NCBI GenBank assembly: GCA_965220235.1
Contig: OZ244815.1
Location: forward strand, 2,728,001-2,792,000
DNA length: 64,000 bases
DNA from: Bin55 sp965220235
Lineage (GTDB): Bacteria > Pseudomonadota > Gammaproteobacteria > Pseudomonadales > Azotimanducaceae
Direction of reading: 5' to 3'
Shown here: positions 51,929 to 61,246 of the stretch, piece by piece
Layout of the letters: each line of letters starts with the position of its first letter
Numbering within the stretch: position 1 is the stretch's first letter
The notes under the pieces: generated by a model
The model's input: only the letters and a program-made list of their open reading frames with translations
Database searches by the model: none
Told to the model about the DNA's origin: nothing
Translations under genes and position numbers: made by a program

Positions 51929-52620
51929 GACGCTACCTCCGTTTGTCCGCTCTCAACCAGGACACCCTTATCGAGATGCAAGATGCTCTTTGCATGCTCT
52001 GCAGCCAGTGGATCGTGCGTCACCATGATGATCGTTTTCTTGAATTGTTCGTTAAGGATCTCAAGAAGCGCAAGAATTTCCTGAGCGCTCTGCCGATCGA
52101 GATCACCGGTCGGTTCGTCGCAAACTAGGATCTGTGGATCCGCGACGATGGCACGAGCGATCGCAACACGTTGCTGCTGACCGCCGCTCAACTCACCAGG
52201 TTTGTGCTTCGCACGGTCGTCAAGCGATACCGTACGCAGAGCGGTCATTGCGTTCTCTTTGCGTTGAGAACCATTGAGGTTCGTCAGCAGCAGAGGTAGT
52301 TCAACGTTGCGTTGCGCTGTCAAAAACGGCAGAAGGTTGTAGAACTGAAACACAAACCCGATGGACTCCGAGCGCCACTTCGCTAATTGAGAACTCGACA
52401 TACCACCGAGCTCAGAACCAGCAACGACCACGCGCCCTGCCGTCGGTTGGTCAATGCCGCCAATTAGGTTTAACAACGTACTCTTTCCGCTGCCGCTCGG
52501 ACCCATCAACGCTAGAAAATCGCCAGCCTCCAACGACAAATTCAAGTCCTGCAAGACATGAACAACCTCACTACCTTTCGCGTAGTTTTTGACTACGTTG
52601 TTCAACTCAATAAATGCCAT
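51925..52620 (-). CDS. ABC transporter ATP-binding protein (MacB/LolD type)
   Basis: A 231-residue ATPase with all motifs: Walker A GPSGSGKSTLLN, Q-loop in FVFQFYNLLPFLTAQRN, signature LSGGQQQRVAIARA, Walker B ILVCDEPTGDLD and the H-loop His in MVTHD. NVVKNYAKGSEVVHVLQDL at the N-terminus fits the LolD/MacB group, which drives lipoprotein sorting or tripartite export by mechanotransmission. It lies 19 bases after the adaptor gene. Confidence 0.95.
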   Translation of the reverse strand: MAFIELNNVVKNYAKGSEVVHVLQDLNLSLEAGDFLALMGPSGSGKSTLLNLIGGIDQPTAGRVVVAGSELGGMSSSQLAKWRSESIGFVFQFYNLLPFLTAQRNVELPLLLTNLNGSQRKENAMTALRTVSLDDRAKHKPGELSGGQQQRVAIARAIVADPQILVCDEPTGDLDRQSAQEILALLEILNEQFKKTIIMVTHDPLAAEHAKSILHLDKGVLVESGQTEVAS

Positions 52621-52639
52621 TGTCGTACCTTACCGTTTG

Positions 52640-53881
52640 TTAATTAGTTGTGACAATTCTTCCGTCCGCAAGAGAGCGTGTGAGTTCTGGAGTGAGTCCT
52701 GTTACGACTCGTTCCCCACTACGAAGTCCATCAACGATCTGAACACTGAGGTTATCGACCTCGTCACCGAGTCGTACACGCCGACTCCCAAGAATGTTCT
52801 CTTTAATGACCCACACTTGGTCGACGCCGCCTACGCTATCGATCGCGGACATGGGTACAACGACACCTGTCGGTACCTCCTGAAGTTCCGCAATCTCACC
52901 TTCTTCCAGGAATGAAACTTTCACTGCCATATCGGGGAGCACCCGATCGTCTCGCTGTTTGAATCCGACCCGCACCTTTACCGTCGAGCGTGCCCGGTCT
53001 GCAGTCGGGATGATGGCGATCACTTCTGCTGGCATCCTGACATCAGGGTAGGCGGTCAGTTGCACCGTGACTTGCTGGCCGGGTAGAACGCGATTGATAT
53101 ACGACTCGTTGACGTCAATTTGAACTTCGAGCGAATCCATATCCACGATCGTGCAGATGCCTGTGCGGGTAAAACCACCGCCGCCAGCAACAGGTGCGAT
53201 CATTTCGCCAGGTTGCGCAGTCTTTGATATCACAATCCCGGTAAATGGCGCTCGAATCTCCATGTCAGCTAAGTATTTTTCCTGCAATTCAACCGAGCGT
53301 TCGCCTACAACGACGTTTTCGGCTGACACATTGATCGCGCTAGAAAGCGTCTGCCGATTCAGCTGACTCTGCTCAAGTTCATTCGCGCTGATTAAGCCAT
53401 CCTCAGCTAAGCGTTCATTACGCTCGCTATCAAGCTTGGCTTGTTCGTAACGAAGCCTTAACTCCGATAGCTGCGAACGCGTTGCTTCCAACTGCGAGAT
53501 GGAAAGTGCTAGCTGTGCACGGTTGATCGAATCGTCCAAAGTTGCAAGTAGCTGACCTTCCTCTACTTCCATCCCCTCTTCAATGAGTACGGACGTGACT
53601 TTCCCGGGTACTTTTGAACTTACGGACGCCTGCCGACGCGCAACCACGAAACCCGTTGCGTCAAGAACACTTTCCGTTTGCGAATCCCGAGCAGCCGATA
53701 CGGCTAACACGGAATCTACTTGCAGTGTCTCGTCAACGAAGTAAACGAAATACCCGATATACGAAGCACCGCCGAGCACAGCGATCACGATCATCCAAAT
53801 CAGTATGCGCCACTTCGAACGTGGACGTTGTGAGCGATCGATGCTAAGGTTTTGGAGATCGGTAGTTCGATCGTCAGACAT
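52640..53881 (-). CDS. Periplasmic adaptor subunit (MacA/HlyD family)
   Basis: A 413-residue membrane-fusion protein. A single N-terminal helix (about 25-45) anchors it; VVARRQASVSSKVPGKVTSVLIEEGMEVEEGQLLATLDD is the lipoyl-like half-motif, followed by a coiled-coil hairpin (about 115-190) and a beta barrel (IRAPFTGIVISKTAQPGEMIAP). It links the inner-membrane ABC complex to an outer-membrane channel, which is not encoded here. First gene of the operon adaptor-ATPase-permease-permease-MATE. A 175-base gap separates it from the divergent FemAB-like gene. Confidence 0.9.
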   Translation of the reverse strand: MSDDRTTDLQNLSIDRSQRPRSKWRILIWMIVIAVLGGASYIGYFVYFVDETLQVDSVLAVSAARDSQTESVLDATGFVVARRQASVSSKVPGKVTSVLIEEGMEVEEGQLLATLDDSINRAQLALSISQLEATRSQLSELRLRYEQAKLDSERNERLAEDGLISANELEQSQLNRQTLSSAINVSAENVVVGERSVELQEKYLADMEIRAPFTGIVISKTAQPGEMIAPVAGGGGFTRTGICTIVDMDSLEVQIDVNESYINRVLPGQQVTVQLTAYPDVRMPAEVIAIIPTADRARSTVKVRVGFKQRDDRVLPDMAVKVSFLEEGEIAELQEVPTGVVVPMSAIDSVGGVDQVWVIKENILGSRRVRLGDEVDNLSVQIVDGLRSGERVVTGLTPELTRSLADGRIVTTN

Positions 53882-54056
53882 GGATAAAGGTTAGAGCTTT
53901 GGTTACGAGATACGACGATCAGTGAATGGGACATGCCGCGTTTTGCACGTCATCGCACTCACACAGTCATGTGCGTTGGCAATGTTAAGGGTTTCGTCGA
54001 TTTGAGAAGGCGTAGGTGTGGTTTCTGTTTAGCTCGAATATTCCGTTGAATATGCT

Positions 54057-55268
54057 TTGACCACTCTTTTAACGCGGCTAACTGTGCCTAATTCGGCAAC
54101 TCAAGAATCGAAAACGCTGGTAGGTCGCGTTCATTACGATATCCGTGAGATTGAGCAAGCGACGTGGGATGCTTGTAGTCAGTCTCAACTCTACAACCCG
54201 TTCGTCGACTATCGATTTCTACGCGCATTGGAAGAAAGCAAGAGCGCTTGCGCCGATACAGGCTGGGCGCCATTTCACATCAGTCTCGAATCGGATGACG
54301 AGACGGTGGCACTCATGCCGTTGTACCTTAAGTCTCATTCACGTGGCGAGTATGTATTCGACGGTAGCTGGGCGAATGCGTGGCATCAAGCCGGTGGTCG
54401 TTATTACCCAAAACTGCAGTCAAGCGTGCCATTTACACCAGCGACCGGTCCCCGGTTGCTTGCAAAAGAGGGAACATTTCAATCGGATTGGCAGCACCAG
54501 CTGCTTGAGGTCGCAACCCAACTAGCCCAGAAAACGAATATCAGTTCACTGCACATCACGTTTATGCCAGAGGAAGAGTGGAAATTGGCGGGATCGTGCG
54601 GGCTACTGCAGAGACTGGACACCCAGTTTCATTGGTACAACAAGGGCTATCAGGACTTCGATCAGTTTCAGAACGAACTTTCGTCAAAGAAACGAAAGAA
54701 CATTCGCCGTGAACGTCGCGAAGCGTGTCAAAACGGGATCGAAGTGGAATGGGTCACAGGTAGTGACCTGAAAGAGCACCATTGGGATGCTTTTTTTGAG
54801 TTCTATATGGATACCACCTATAGGAAGTGGGGTTCAAACTACCTAACACGTGAGTTCTTCAGCCTGATCAATGAAACGATGCCTGAACAGATCCTGTTGA
54901 TACTCGCTAAACGCGACAACCGCTATGTCGCTGGTGCGATTAATTTCATTGGGGAAGATACCTTGTTTGGGCGGAATTGGGGATGCATCGAACACCACCC
55001 ATTTCTGCATTTTGAGATCTGTTACTACCAGGCAATCGACTATGCGATCGCCAACAACCTGCAATGTGTCGAGGCCGGTGCGCAAGGTTCGCACAAAATC
55101 GCGCGTGGCTATTTGGCACGCGAAACCTACTCGGCACATTGGCTCGCGAATGAGAGTTTCAAGGAAGCCGTCGCGGACTTTCTCCGCCGAGAGCAACGCT
55201 ATGTGAAGAGCGATATCGAGTACGTGCGTACTCACTCGCCTTTCAAGACTGTGCTTGAAAGCACGTAG
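54057..55268 (+). CDS. FemAB/GNAT-like acyltransferase (DUF482-type)
   Basis: A 403-residue protein of the family annotated as peptidoglycan biosynthesis or GNAT N-acyltransferase. Characteristic stretches are FVDYRFLRALEESKSACADTGWAPFHI near residue 40, GEYVFDGSWANAWHQAGGRYYPKLQSSVPFTPATGPRLL near 97 and FLSSKKRKNIRRERRE. It has two GNAT-fold halves as in FemX proteins. The reaction is not established for these bacteria. The start is TTG. It precedes asnS by 38 bases on the same strand. Confidence 0.85.
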   Translation: MTTLLTRLTVPNSATQESKTLVGRVHYDIREIEQATWDACSQSQLYNPFVDYRFLRALEESKSACADTGWAPFHISLESDDETVALMPLYLKSHSRGEYVFDGSWANAWHQAGGRYYPKLQSSVPFTPATGPRLLAKEGTFQSDWQHQLLEVATQLAQKTNISSLHITFMPEEEWKLAGSCGLLQRLDTQFHWYNKGYQDFDQFQNELSSKKRKNIRRERREACQNGIEVEWVTGSDLKEHHWDAFFEFYMDTTYRKWGSNYLTREFFSLINETMPEQILLILAKRDNRYVAGAINFIGEDTLFGRNWGCIEHHPFLHFEICYYQAIDYAIANNLQCVEAGAQGSHKIARGYLARETYSAHWLANESFKEAVADFLRREQRYVKSDIEYVRTHSPFKTVLEST

Positions 55269-55306
55269 AAACCTATCGCCTCCCTCTTGACACACCGAGA
55301 CCAACC

Positions 55307-56701
55307 GTGACGAAAGACTCTACCTATCAAGTCACATCCGTGAAATCGCTCCTAGTGGGGTCAGAAGCCATCAACAGCGTTACGAGAATTGAAGGGTGGC
55401 TCCGTTCCGTACGGGTATCCAAAGGAGGGTTCGCCTTTCTCTCCGTGCATGACGGATCCTGTTTCGACCCGATTCAGGTCGTCGCGAATCAAGACCTTTC
55501 CAACTACGACACCGTGACGAAAATGACGACTGGCGCTGCCGTTAGTGTCACAGGCACGGTCGTTGAATCTCAAGGGAAAGGTCAGGACGTGGAGATTCAG
55601 GCGTCCTCGGTAGTCTGCATCGGTGATATCGACGATGCTGAAGCCTACCCTATCGCAAAGAAGCGCCATACCTTCGAGTATTTGCGAAGCGTCGCTCACT
55701 TGCGACCTAGAACGAATACGTTTGGGGCTATCTCTCGGTTACGACACCAAGTCGCGCAGTCTGTACACCGATACTTCAGCGACCGCGGGTTCGTCTGGGT
55801 CAACACACCCATCATTACGGCTAGCGACTGCGAAGGCGCCGGCGAGTTATTCCGCGTTAGTACGTTAGATCAGGTGAACCAGTCGCGCAAGGACTATAGT
55901 GAAGATTTCTTCGGCGAGGAAACCTATCTAGCCGTGTCGGGGCAATTGAACGTCGAAGCGTTCTGCCTCGCACTCAAGAACGTCTACACCTTCGGTCCGA
56001 CCTTCCGCGCCGAGAACTCGAACACGAGCAGGCATTTAGCAGAGTTCTGGATGATCGAGCCTGAAATCGCGTTCGCGGATTTAAGTGACAACGCCTCACT
56101 AGCCGAGGACTTTCTCAAGGTTATCTTTCGCGAAACCCTTGCACAATGTGCTGAGGACATGGCGTTTTTTGCTCAGCGTATAGATTCGCAAGCCATCGAA
56201 AGACTTGAAAACGTTGTTGAGAGCAAGTTTGTCCGGTTGGAATACACAGAGGCAGTGAACGAGCTCCAAAACACATCGCACAAATTCGATTTCCCGGTCG
56301 AATGGGGAGCCGATCTGCAATCTGAACACGAGCGTTTTCTTACAGAGTCTGTCTTCAAAGCACCCGTAGTCGTTATGAACTACCCGCGAACCATAAAACC
56401 GTTTTACATGCGTCTAAACGACGACGAGAGGACAGTAGCCGCGATGGACGTGCTGGTTCCTGGTGTCGGAGAGATCGTTGGTGGTAGTCAACGTGAAGAA
56501 CGACTTGAGCAGTTGGAAAGTCGAATGAGTGAGGAACAGCGCGAAGAACTGTGGTGGTACCGTGATCTGCGACGTTACGGCACCGTACCTCATGCAGGAT
56601 TCGGCGCAGGATTCGAACGCTTGCTCATGTATATGTCCGGGATGGAGAATATTCGAGATGTCATTCCGTTTCCCCGGGTACCAAATAACGCTTCGTTCTA
56701 G
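55307..56701 (+). CDS. asnS: Asparaginyl-tRNA synthetase
   Basis: A 464-residue class IIb synthetase that charges tRNA-Asn. The OB-fold anticodon-binding domain covers about 15-120 (IEGWLRSVRVSKGGFAFLSVHDGS). Class II motif 2 reads FGPTFRAENSNTSRHLAEFWMIEPEIAF, with Asn-specific residues, and motif 3 GFGAGFERLLMYMSG. Start is GTG. A 10-bp palindrome follows the stop codon by six bases. Confidence 0.97.
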   Translation: MTKDSTYQVTSVKSLLVGSEAINSVTRIEGWLRSVRVSKGGFAFLSVHDGSCFDPIQVVANQDLSNYDTVTKMTTGAAVSVTGTVVESQGKGQDVEIQASSVVCIGDIDDAEAYPIAKKRHTFEYLRSVAHLRPRTNTFGAISRLRHQVAQSVHRYFSDRGFVWVNTPIITASDCEGAGELFRVSTLDQVNQSRKDYSEDFFGEETYLAVSGQLNVEAFCLALKNVYTFGPTFRAENSNTSRHLAEFWMIEPEIAFADLSDNASLAEDFLKVIFRETLAQCAEDMAFFAQRIDSQAIERLENVVESKFVRLEYTEAVNELQNTSHKFDFPVEWGADLQSEHERFLTESVFKAPVVVMNYPRTIKPFYMRLNDDERTVAAMDVLVPGVGEIVGGSQREERLEQLESRMSEEQREELWWYRDLRRYGTVPHAGFGAGFERLLMYMSGMENIRDVIPFPRVPNNASF

Positions 56702-56706
56702 CACCA

Positions 56707-56727
56707 TATCGTCTGGTCCAGACGATA
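56707..56727. terminator. Perfect 10-bp palindrome downstream of asnS
   Basis: TATCGTCTGG and CCAGACGATA face each other across a single base. In RNA this folds as an eight-pair stem with a five-base loop. No T-run follows, so it is a possible terminator or RNA-end stabiliser for asnS, or a protein-binding site. Confidence 0.35.
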
Positions 56728-56860
56728 AATCCAATTAACCAAGCACGTCGATGTGGCTTCAACTTGGTAGTCACGAATCTATGATTGAACCGACACGACG
56801 ACGGGTCAACACGGTCGCAAATCTGAAAATTGTTTGATCCGGATGAATTAAGACAGAACC

Positions 56861-57310
56861 ATGCGGATTCCAGACGCTTTCTTTCCATTAATCAACTTCG
56901 CGATGAAAATGCTCTTGCGTTCGCCGCTACATTTCTTCGTGAGTTCGCATATCCTGCTGATCACGTTCAGAGGACGACGAACGGGACGTAGCTTTACGAC
57001 CCCTGTTCGCTACGTGCGGGAAGGATCCATCGTCCGTTTGTTTAGTTCGCCTCAAGCCAACTGGTGGAAAAATCTACGAGGCGGCGTGGCGGTTTCGGTT
57101 ACGATAAAAGGGAAGGTGATTGATTGCCAGGCGACCGTTTTGGAAACAGATGAAGACACGAAATTGCGGAGCTTCAGGACTTACCTTGAGAGATTTCCCG
57201 GCGACGCAGCGTATCACGGCCTCAAACCGAGTCGTCGGAATCCTCATTCCGAGGAAACGCTGAGAGGCGTGCTCGACGATGTCGCTATCACGGAAGTAAC
57301 GTTACCGTAA
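56861..57310 (+). CDS. Deazaflavin-dependent nitroreductase-like protein (DUF385 type)
   Basis: A 149-residue protein of the split-barrel family that includes the F420-dependent nitroreductase Ddn. LLITFRGRRTGRSFTTPVRYVREGSIVRLFSS near residue 32 and ANWWKNLRGGVAVSVTIKG near 66 are the family core. It may use F420 or another flavin; the F420-type oxidoreductase at 39036 makes F420 plausible. ATG start. It is followed by lipA after 33 bases. Confidence 0.8.
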   Translation: MRIPDAFFPLINFAMKMLLRSPLHFFVSSHILLITFRGRRTGRSFTTPVRYVREGSIVRLFSSPQANWWKNLRGGVAVSVTIKGKVIDCQATVLETDEDTKLRSFRTYLERFPGDAAYHGLKPSRRNPHSEETLRGVLDDVAITEVTLP

Positions 57311-57343
57311 GCCGTAGATCCAACCAGAATAAGCTTGTCAAGA

Positions 57344-58381
57344 ATGCCTGGGAATACAGTCGTCGGTTCCGAAACTGAACGAGACGCCGCAACGACCGCG
57401 CGGAGTGGTACGAAATACCAGCACCGACGCGGCCACACCGCTATCAAGGACGGTATCAAACGATCTTCGAAGCTGCTTCCGGTCGTCGACACGACACGAG
57501 ACCGTAAACCTGAGTGGATTCGTGTACGCCTTCCGGCAGGACAACGCTTCAAGCAAGTACAGAAGATCGTACGGACGAATCAACTTGCCACTGTGTGTGA
57601 GGAGTCTCACTGCCCCAATATCGGTGAGTGCTGGACCCACGGTACAGCAACGTTAATGCTCATGGGTGACGTCTGCACTCGTGCGTGCCGTTTCTGTGCT
57701 GTCGATACGGGTAATCCGCAAGGATGGCTCGACGAAGATGAACCTGCCGCGGCGGCGAATGCAGTCCGATTAATGAATCTGCAATACGTGGTTCTTACGT
57801 CAGTTGACCGTGACGATCTGCCGCTTGGGGGTGCAAAGCACTATGCCGACTGTGTCCACGCCATTCGAAAGATGAATAAGGACACCATGGTCGAAGCACT
57901 AACGCCAGATTTTCAGGGCGATGAAGAGTCGATTAAGGTCGTGGTCGCAAGCAATCTTGACGTATTCGCCCACAATATTGAAACGGTTAGACGCTTATCG
58001 CCAAGTGTCCGTGATCCACGCGCGAATTACGAACAGTCGCTGGACGTACTCTCAACTGCAAAACAGGTGGGCGCTACCCTCACTAAGAGCGGACTCATGC
58101 TTGGTTTAGGAGAGACAGAGAACGAATTGCGACAAACGATGATCGACTTAAGAGAACGAGAAGTTGACCTTCTGACACTTGGACAATATCTTCGCCCGAC
58201 GAAGAACCATCTAGCTGTCGAACGGTGGGTCACGCCAGAAGAATTTGACGAATATCGCGAATGGGGTTTAGCTTATGGATTCCGCGAAGTGTCATCGGGT
58301 CCACTCGTACGCTCAAGTTACCGCGCTGATCAGATGGTAAAGCACATACAGAGCGCAGAAGTAGGAGCCACACCGTGCTGA
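57344..58381 (+). CDS. lipA: Lipoyl synthase
   Basis: A 345-residue radical SAM enzyme that inserts two sulfurs into octanoyl groups on lipoyl domains, so it should serve the E2 encoded at 42119. The auxiliary cluster motif is CEESHCPNIGEC and the radical SAM motif CTRACRFC. PEWIRVRLPAGQRF and the C-terminal GPLVRSSYRADQ are conserved. ATG 57344 is chosen; the TTG three codons upstream is possible. The N-terminus is some 15-20 residues longer than that of Escherichia coli and is basic. lipB is not adjacent. Confidence 0.97.
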   Translation: MPGNTVVGSETERDAATTARSGTKYQHRRGHTAIKDGIKRSSKLLPVVDTTRDRKPEWIRVRLPAGQRFKQVQKIVRTNQLATVCEESHCPNIGECWTHGTATLMLMGDVCTRACRFCAVDTGNPQGWLDEDEPAAAANAVRLMNLQYVVLTSVDRDDLPLGGAKHYADCVHAIRKMNKDTMVEALTPDFQGDEESIKVVVASNLDVFAHNIETVRRLSPSVRDPRANYEQSLDVLSTAKQVGATLTKSGLMLGLGETENELRQTMIDLREREVDLLTLGQYLRPTKNHLAVERWVTPEEFDEYREWGLAYGFREVSSGPLVRSSYRADQMVKHIQSAEVGATPC

Positions 58382-59736
58382 GTTTTGAGACAAACACAGA
58401 CGCAATACCCATTGAGTTGATCGGAAAATCCGATTTCGAGCCGTGGCTAGCGAAACAGTCCGAGAAAGTTCAAAACCTCGTTTTGCGCGCAGAATTCAAA
58501 GCGGCTGCCAATCGATACGTCGAAATAACCGATGAAGCCGGTCAATTAGAACGCGTTGTTGCTGGTATGGGTAATACGCCAAACCATAAAAGCCTCGGTG
58601 CACTACCCAGCGCTCTCCCGCATGGTGCCTATGCGATTGGCAACCCGCCGAAAGAAGATTTCTATGAAATGGCGCTTGGTTGGGGACTGGGATCGTACCG
58701 GTTTACTTCGTACCGACCTAATGACGAACATCAACCACGTGTACTACATCTGGATCCGGCCTATCAGCAAGTGCAAGACGAGGTCGACACCATCGGGCTA
58801 GTTCGTGACCTCATAAATACACCGGCTTCGGACATGCTTCCGCACCATCTTGAGGCAGAAGTGAGACGGGTAGCTACTCGGCACGATGCAAATTTAAACG
58901 TCGTTCTCGACAAAGCGCTCCTCAAACAGGGGTTTCGCACGATCTATACCGTCGGTCAAGCTAGCGCTTCCGAACCGCGTTTGATGGACCTTACTTGGGG
59001 AAATCCGGACGACCCGAGACTCACCATTCTCGGTAAGGGTGTGTGCTTTGATTCAGGTGGGCTTGATCTAAAGACCGCAACTGGCATGCGCAGTATGAAG
59101 AAGGACATGGGAGGCGCTGCGACGGCTTTAGGTTTGGCCGACCTCGTCATGCGACGTCAGCTTCCGGTACGACTTCGATTACTCATTCCAGCCGTCGAAA
59201 ACGCGGTAGCGGGCAATGCATATCGACCTGGAGACGTAATCCGTACGTACAAAGGGTTAACCGTCGAGATTGGAAACACCGATGCGGAAGGACGTCTGAT
59301 TCTGTGCGACGCACTCGCTTTAGCGAGCGAGGAAAAGCCAGAACTCATGGTGGACTTCGCTACTCTCACCGGCGCTGCCCGAAGCGCGGTCGGTACTGAA
59401 ATATCCGCGATGTTCTCGAATAGCGACGAGGTCGCAAGCGGGATTGAAGAAGCCGCGAGGGAACTCGATGATCCGGTTTGTCGCCTTCCTCTTTTCAAAG
59501 GCTACCGACCTGGACTACGCAGTCCTGTTGCCGACCTTTGCAACATCGCAAGTTTCTCGGAAGGCGGAGCGATTACCGCAGCGCTATTCCTTGAAGCGTT
59601 TGTTGACGCGACTCGATGGGTGCATTACGACATTAACGCATTCAACACGAAATCCAGACCCGCTCACCCAATCGGCGGGGAAGCCATGGGGATGCGTGCA
59701 ACCTATCGTTATATCGACCAATCTTTCAACCGATAG
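58375..59736 (+). CDS. Leucyl aminopeptidase family (M17) protein
   Basis: A 453-residue cytosolic zinc or manganese aminopeptidase. LGKGVCFDSGGLDLKTATGMRSMKKDMGGAATALG contains the catalytic Lys and metal ligands; NTDAEGRLILCDALALA is the M17 signature with Asp, Glu and the bicarbonate-binding Arg. AGGAG about nine bases before the GTG supports the start, which overlaps the lipA stop codon by seven bases, so translation is coupled. The length and N-domain fit the shorter PepB-like group. Confidence 0.93.
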   Translation: MLSFETNTDAIPIELIGKSDFEPWLAKQSEKVQNLVLRAEFKAAANRYVEITDEAGQLERVVAGMGNTPNHKSLGALPSALPHGAYAIGNPPKEDFYEMALGWGLGSYRFTSYRPNDEHQPRVLHLDPAYQQVQDEVDTIGLVRDLINTPASDMLPHHLEAEVRRVATRHDANLNVVLDKALLKQGFRTIYTVGQASASEPRLMDLTWGNPDDPRLTILGKGVCFDSGGLDLKTATGMRSMKKDMGGAATALGLADLVMRRQLPVRLRLLIPAVENAVAGNAYRPGDVIRTYKGLTVEIGNTDAEGRLILCDALALASEEKPELMVDFATLTGAARSAVGTEISAMFSNSDEVASGIEEAARELDDPVCRLPLFKGYRPGLRSPVADLCNIASFSEGGAITAALFLEAFVDATRWVHYDINAFNTKSRPAHPIGGEAMGMRATYRYIDQSFNR

Positions 59737-59775
59737 CCGTTCTAACCACCCACACAAATTAGCCTGCAAGCAGTG

Positions 59776-61182
59776 ATGGATATCCATATCTACGACACTA
59801 AGCAACGTAGGAAACGTCGCTTTGAGCCGATCACACCGGATCATGTCAAGATTTATGTCTGTGGTCCAACGGTATACGACCGTATACATATCGGTAACGG
59901 ACTGTCGGCGGTAGTTTTTGACGTATTGGTTCGTGTCCTGCGCTCGGTATTCCCGAACGTGACTTACGTGCGCAACATAACGGATGTCGACGACAAGATC
60001 AATGCCCGCGCACTTGAGCTCGGCATACCTATTCACGATCTGACGCATGAGTGCACAGTCGCTCTACATGAGGATTTTGATGCTTTAGGTGTCTTGCTTC
60101 CTGACGTCGAGCCCCGTGCGACTGGTCATATCGAGGAAATCACTACCATGATTTCGTCACTCATTCAGCAAGGTCACGCTTATGAAGCAGAAGGGCACGT
60201 GTTGTTCCACGTTCCCAGCGACCCGAACTACGGCTCGTTGACCAATAAGTCTCTCGAAGACCTAATAGATGGCGCGCGTGTAGAGGTCGCACCTTACAAG
60301 AGAGATCCGAAGGATTTTGTGCTCTGGAAACCTTCATCATCAGAACTACCGGGTTGGGAGAGTCCATGGGGACGTGGTAGACCGGGCTGGCATATCGAGT
60401 GCTCTGCGATGATTCGAGAACATCTCGGTAATGAGATTGACATTCATGGCGGTGGCAACGACCTGGCTTTTCCGCACCATGAAAACGAAATGGCACAAAG
60501 TGGTTGCTTTACCAATAACCCAGACTACGTCAAGTATTGGATCCACAACGGTATGCTCAATCTTGGCGCAGAAAAAATGTCGAAGAGTCTCGGCAATATT
60601 CAAACCGTACAAGCATTGCTACGGGAGCACTCCGGCGAAACGTTGCGCTACGCGATTCTCTCGGGACACTACCGGCAAAGTCTGAAATGGGACGATGAAT
60701 TGATCGCTCAGTCGGAACGTAGTCTGACTTCACTTTACCAGGCGTTGCGGAACTCACAACCCGTAGTCGGTGATTCGGCAACGAGCCAAGCATATGCTGG
60801 TACCAAGTCAGTCGAACTACCGGAAGAAGTGCTCGTGCCGCTATGCGACGATCTCAATACGCCTCGGGCCTTAGCCGGGATGCACGAGCTTGCATCGAGG
60901 TTGAATCTAAGCACCGACGTAGAAGAGGCAACGGCTCTCCGCGACAAATTGCTTGGCGCAGGTTGGCTACTCGGCCTTCTCACACGGAGCGTAGCCGATT
61001 TCTTTACGCAAGACGCAAACATGGCCGAAGCTGAAATAGACCGCTTAATCGAACAACGGACTGCGGCGAAGGCAGCGAAGCAATACGACCGTGCGGATCA
61101 AATCCGAGCTGATTTATTGGCAAATGGAATCGCGATCGAAGACACTAGGGACGGGACAATCTGGAAAGTAGTGAAGCAATGA
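59776..61182 (+). CDS. cysS: Cysteinyl-tRNA synthetase
   Basis: A 468-residue class I synthetase. The zinc site has Cys in YVCGPTVYDRIHIGN (with the HIGH motif as HIGN), Cys in GWHIECSAM and His in LAFPHHENEMAQS. The KMSKS loop is intact (GAEKMSKSLGN). The C-terminal helical domain ends with the usual RADQIRADLLANGIAIEDTRDGTIWK. ATG 59776 is chosen; GTG one codon upstream is possible. It follows the aminopeptidase gene by 39 bases. Confidence 0.97.
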   Translation: MDIHIYDTKQRRKRRFEPITPDHVKIYVCGPTVYDRIHIGNGLSAVVFDVLVRVLRSVFPNVTYVRNITDVDDKINARALELGIPIHDLTHECTVALHEDFDALGVLLPDVEPRATGHIEEITTMISSLIQQGHAYEAEGHVLFHVPSDPNYGSLTNKSLEDLIDGARVEVAPYKRDPKDFVLWKPSSSELPGWESPWGRGRPGWHIECSAMIREHLGNEIDIHGGGNDLAFPHHENEMAQSGCFTNNPDYVKYWIHNGMLNLGAEKMSKSLGNIQTVQALLREHSGETLRYAILSGHYRQSLKWDDELIAQSERSLTSLYQALRNSQPVVGDSATSQAYAGTKSVELPEEVLVPLCDDLNTPRALAGMHELASRLNLSTDVEEATALRDKLLGAGWLLGLLTRSVADFFTQDANMAEAEIDRLIEQRTAAKAAKQYDRADQIRADLLANGIAIEDTRDGTIWKVVKQ

Positions 61183-61246
61183 GATCAGATCCAGCGATCT
61201 ACCAGAACGTTTAAGAGTAACTGACCAAATAGAGTGACGCAGACCC

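Noticed and set aside
61183..61246. Cobalamin riboswitch before the BtuB-like receptor
   Set aside because: The gap is only 64 bases and follows cysS directly; a cobalamin riboswitch needs about 200 bases.
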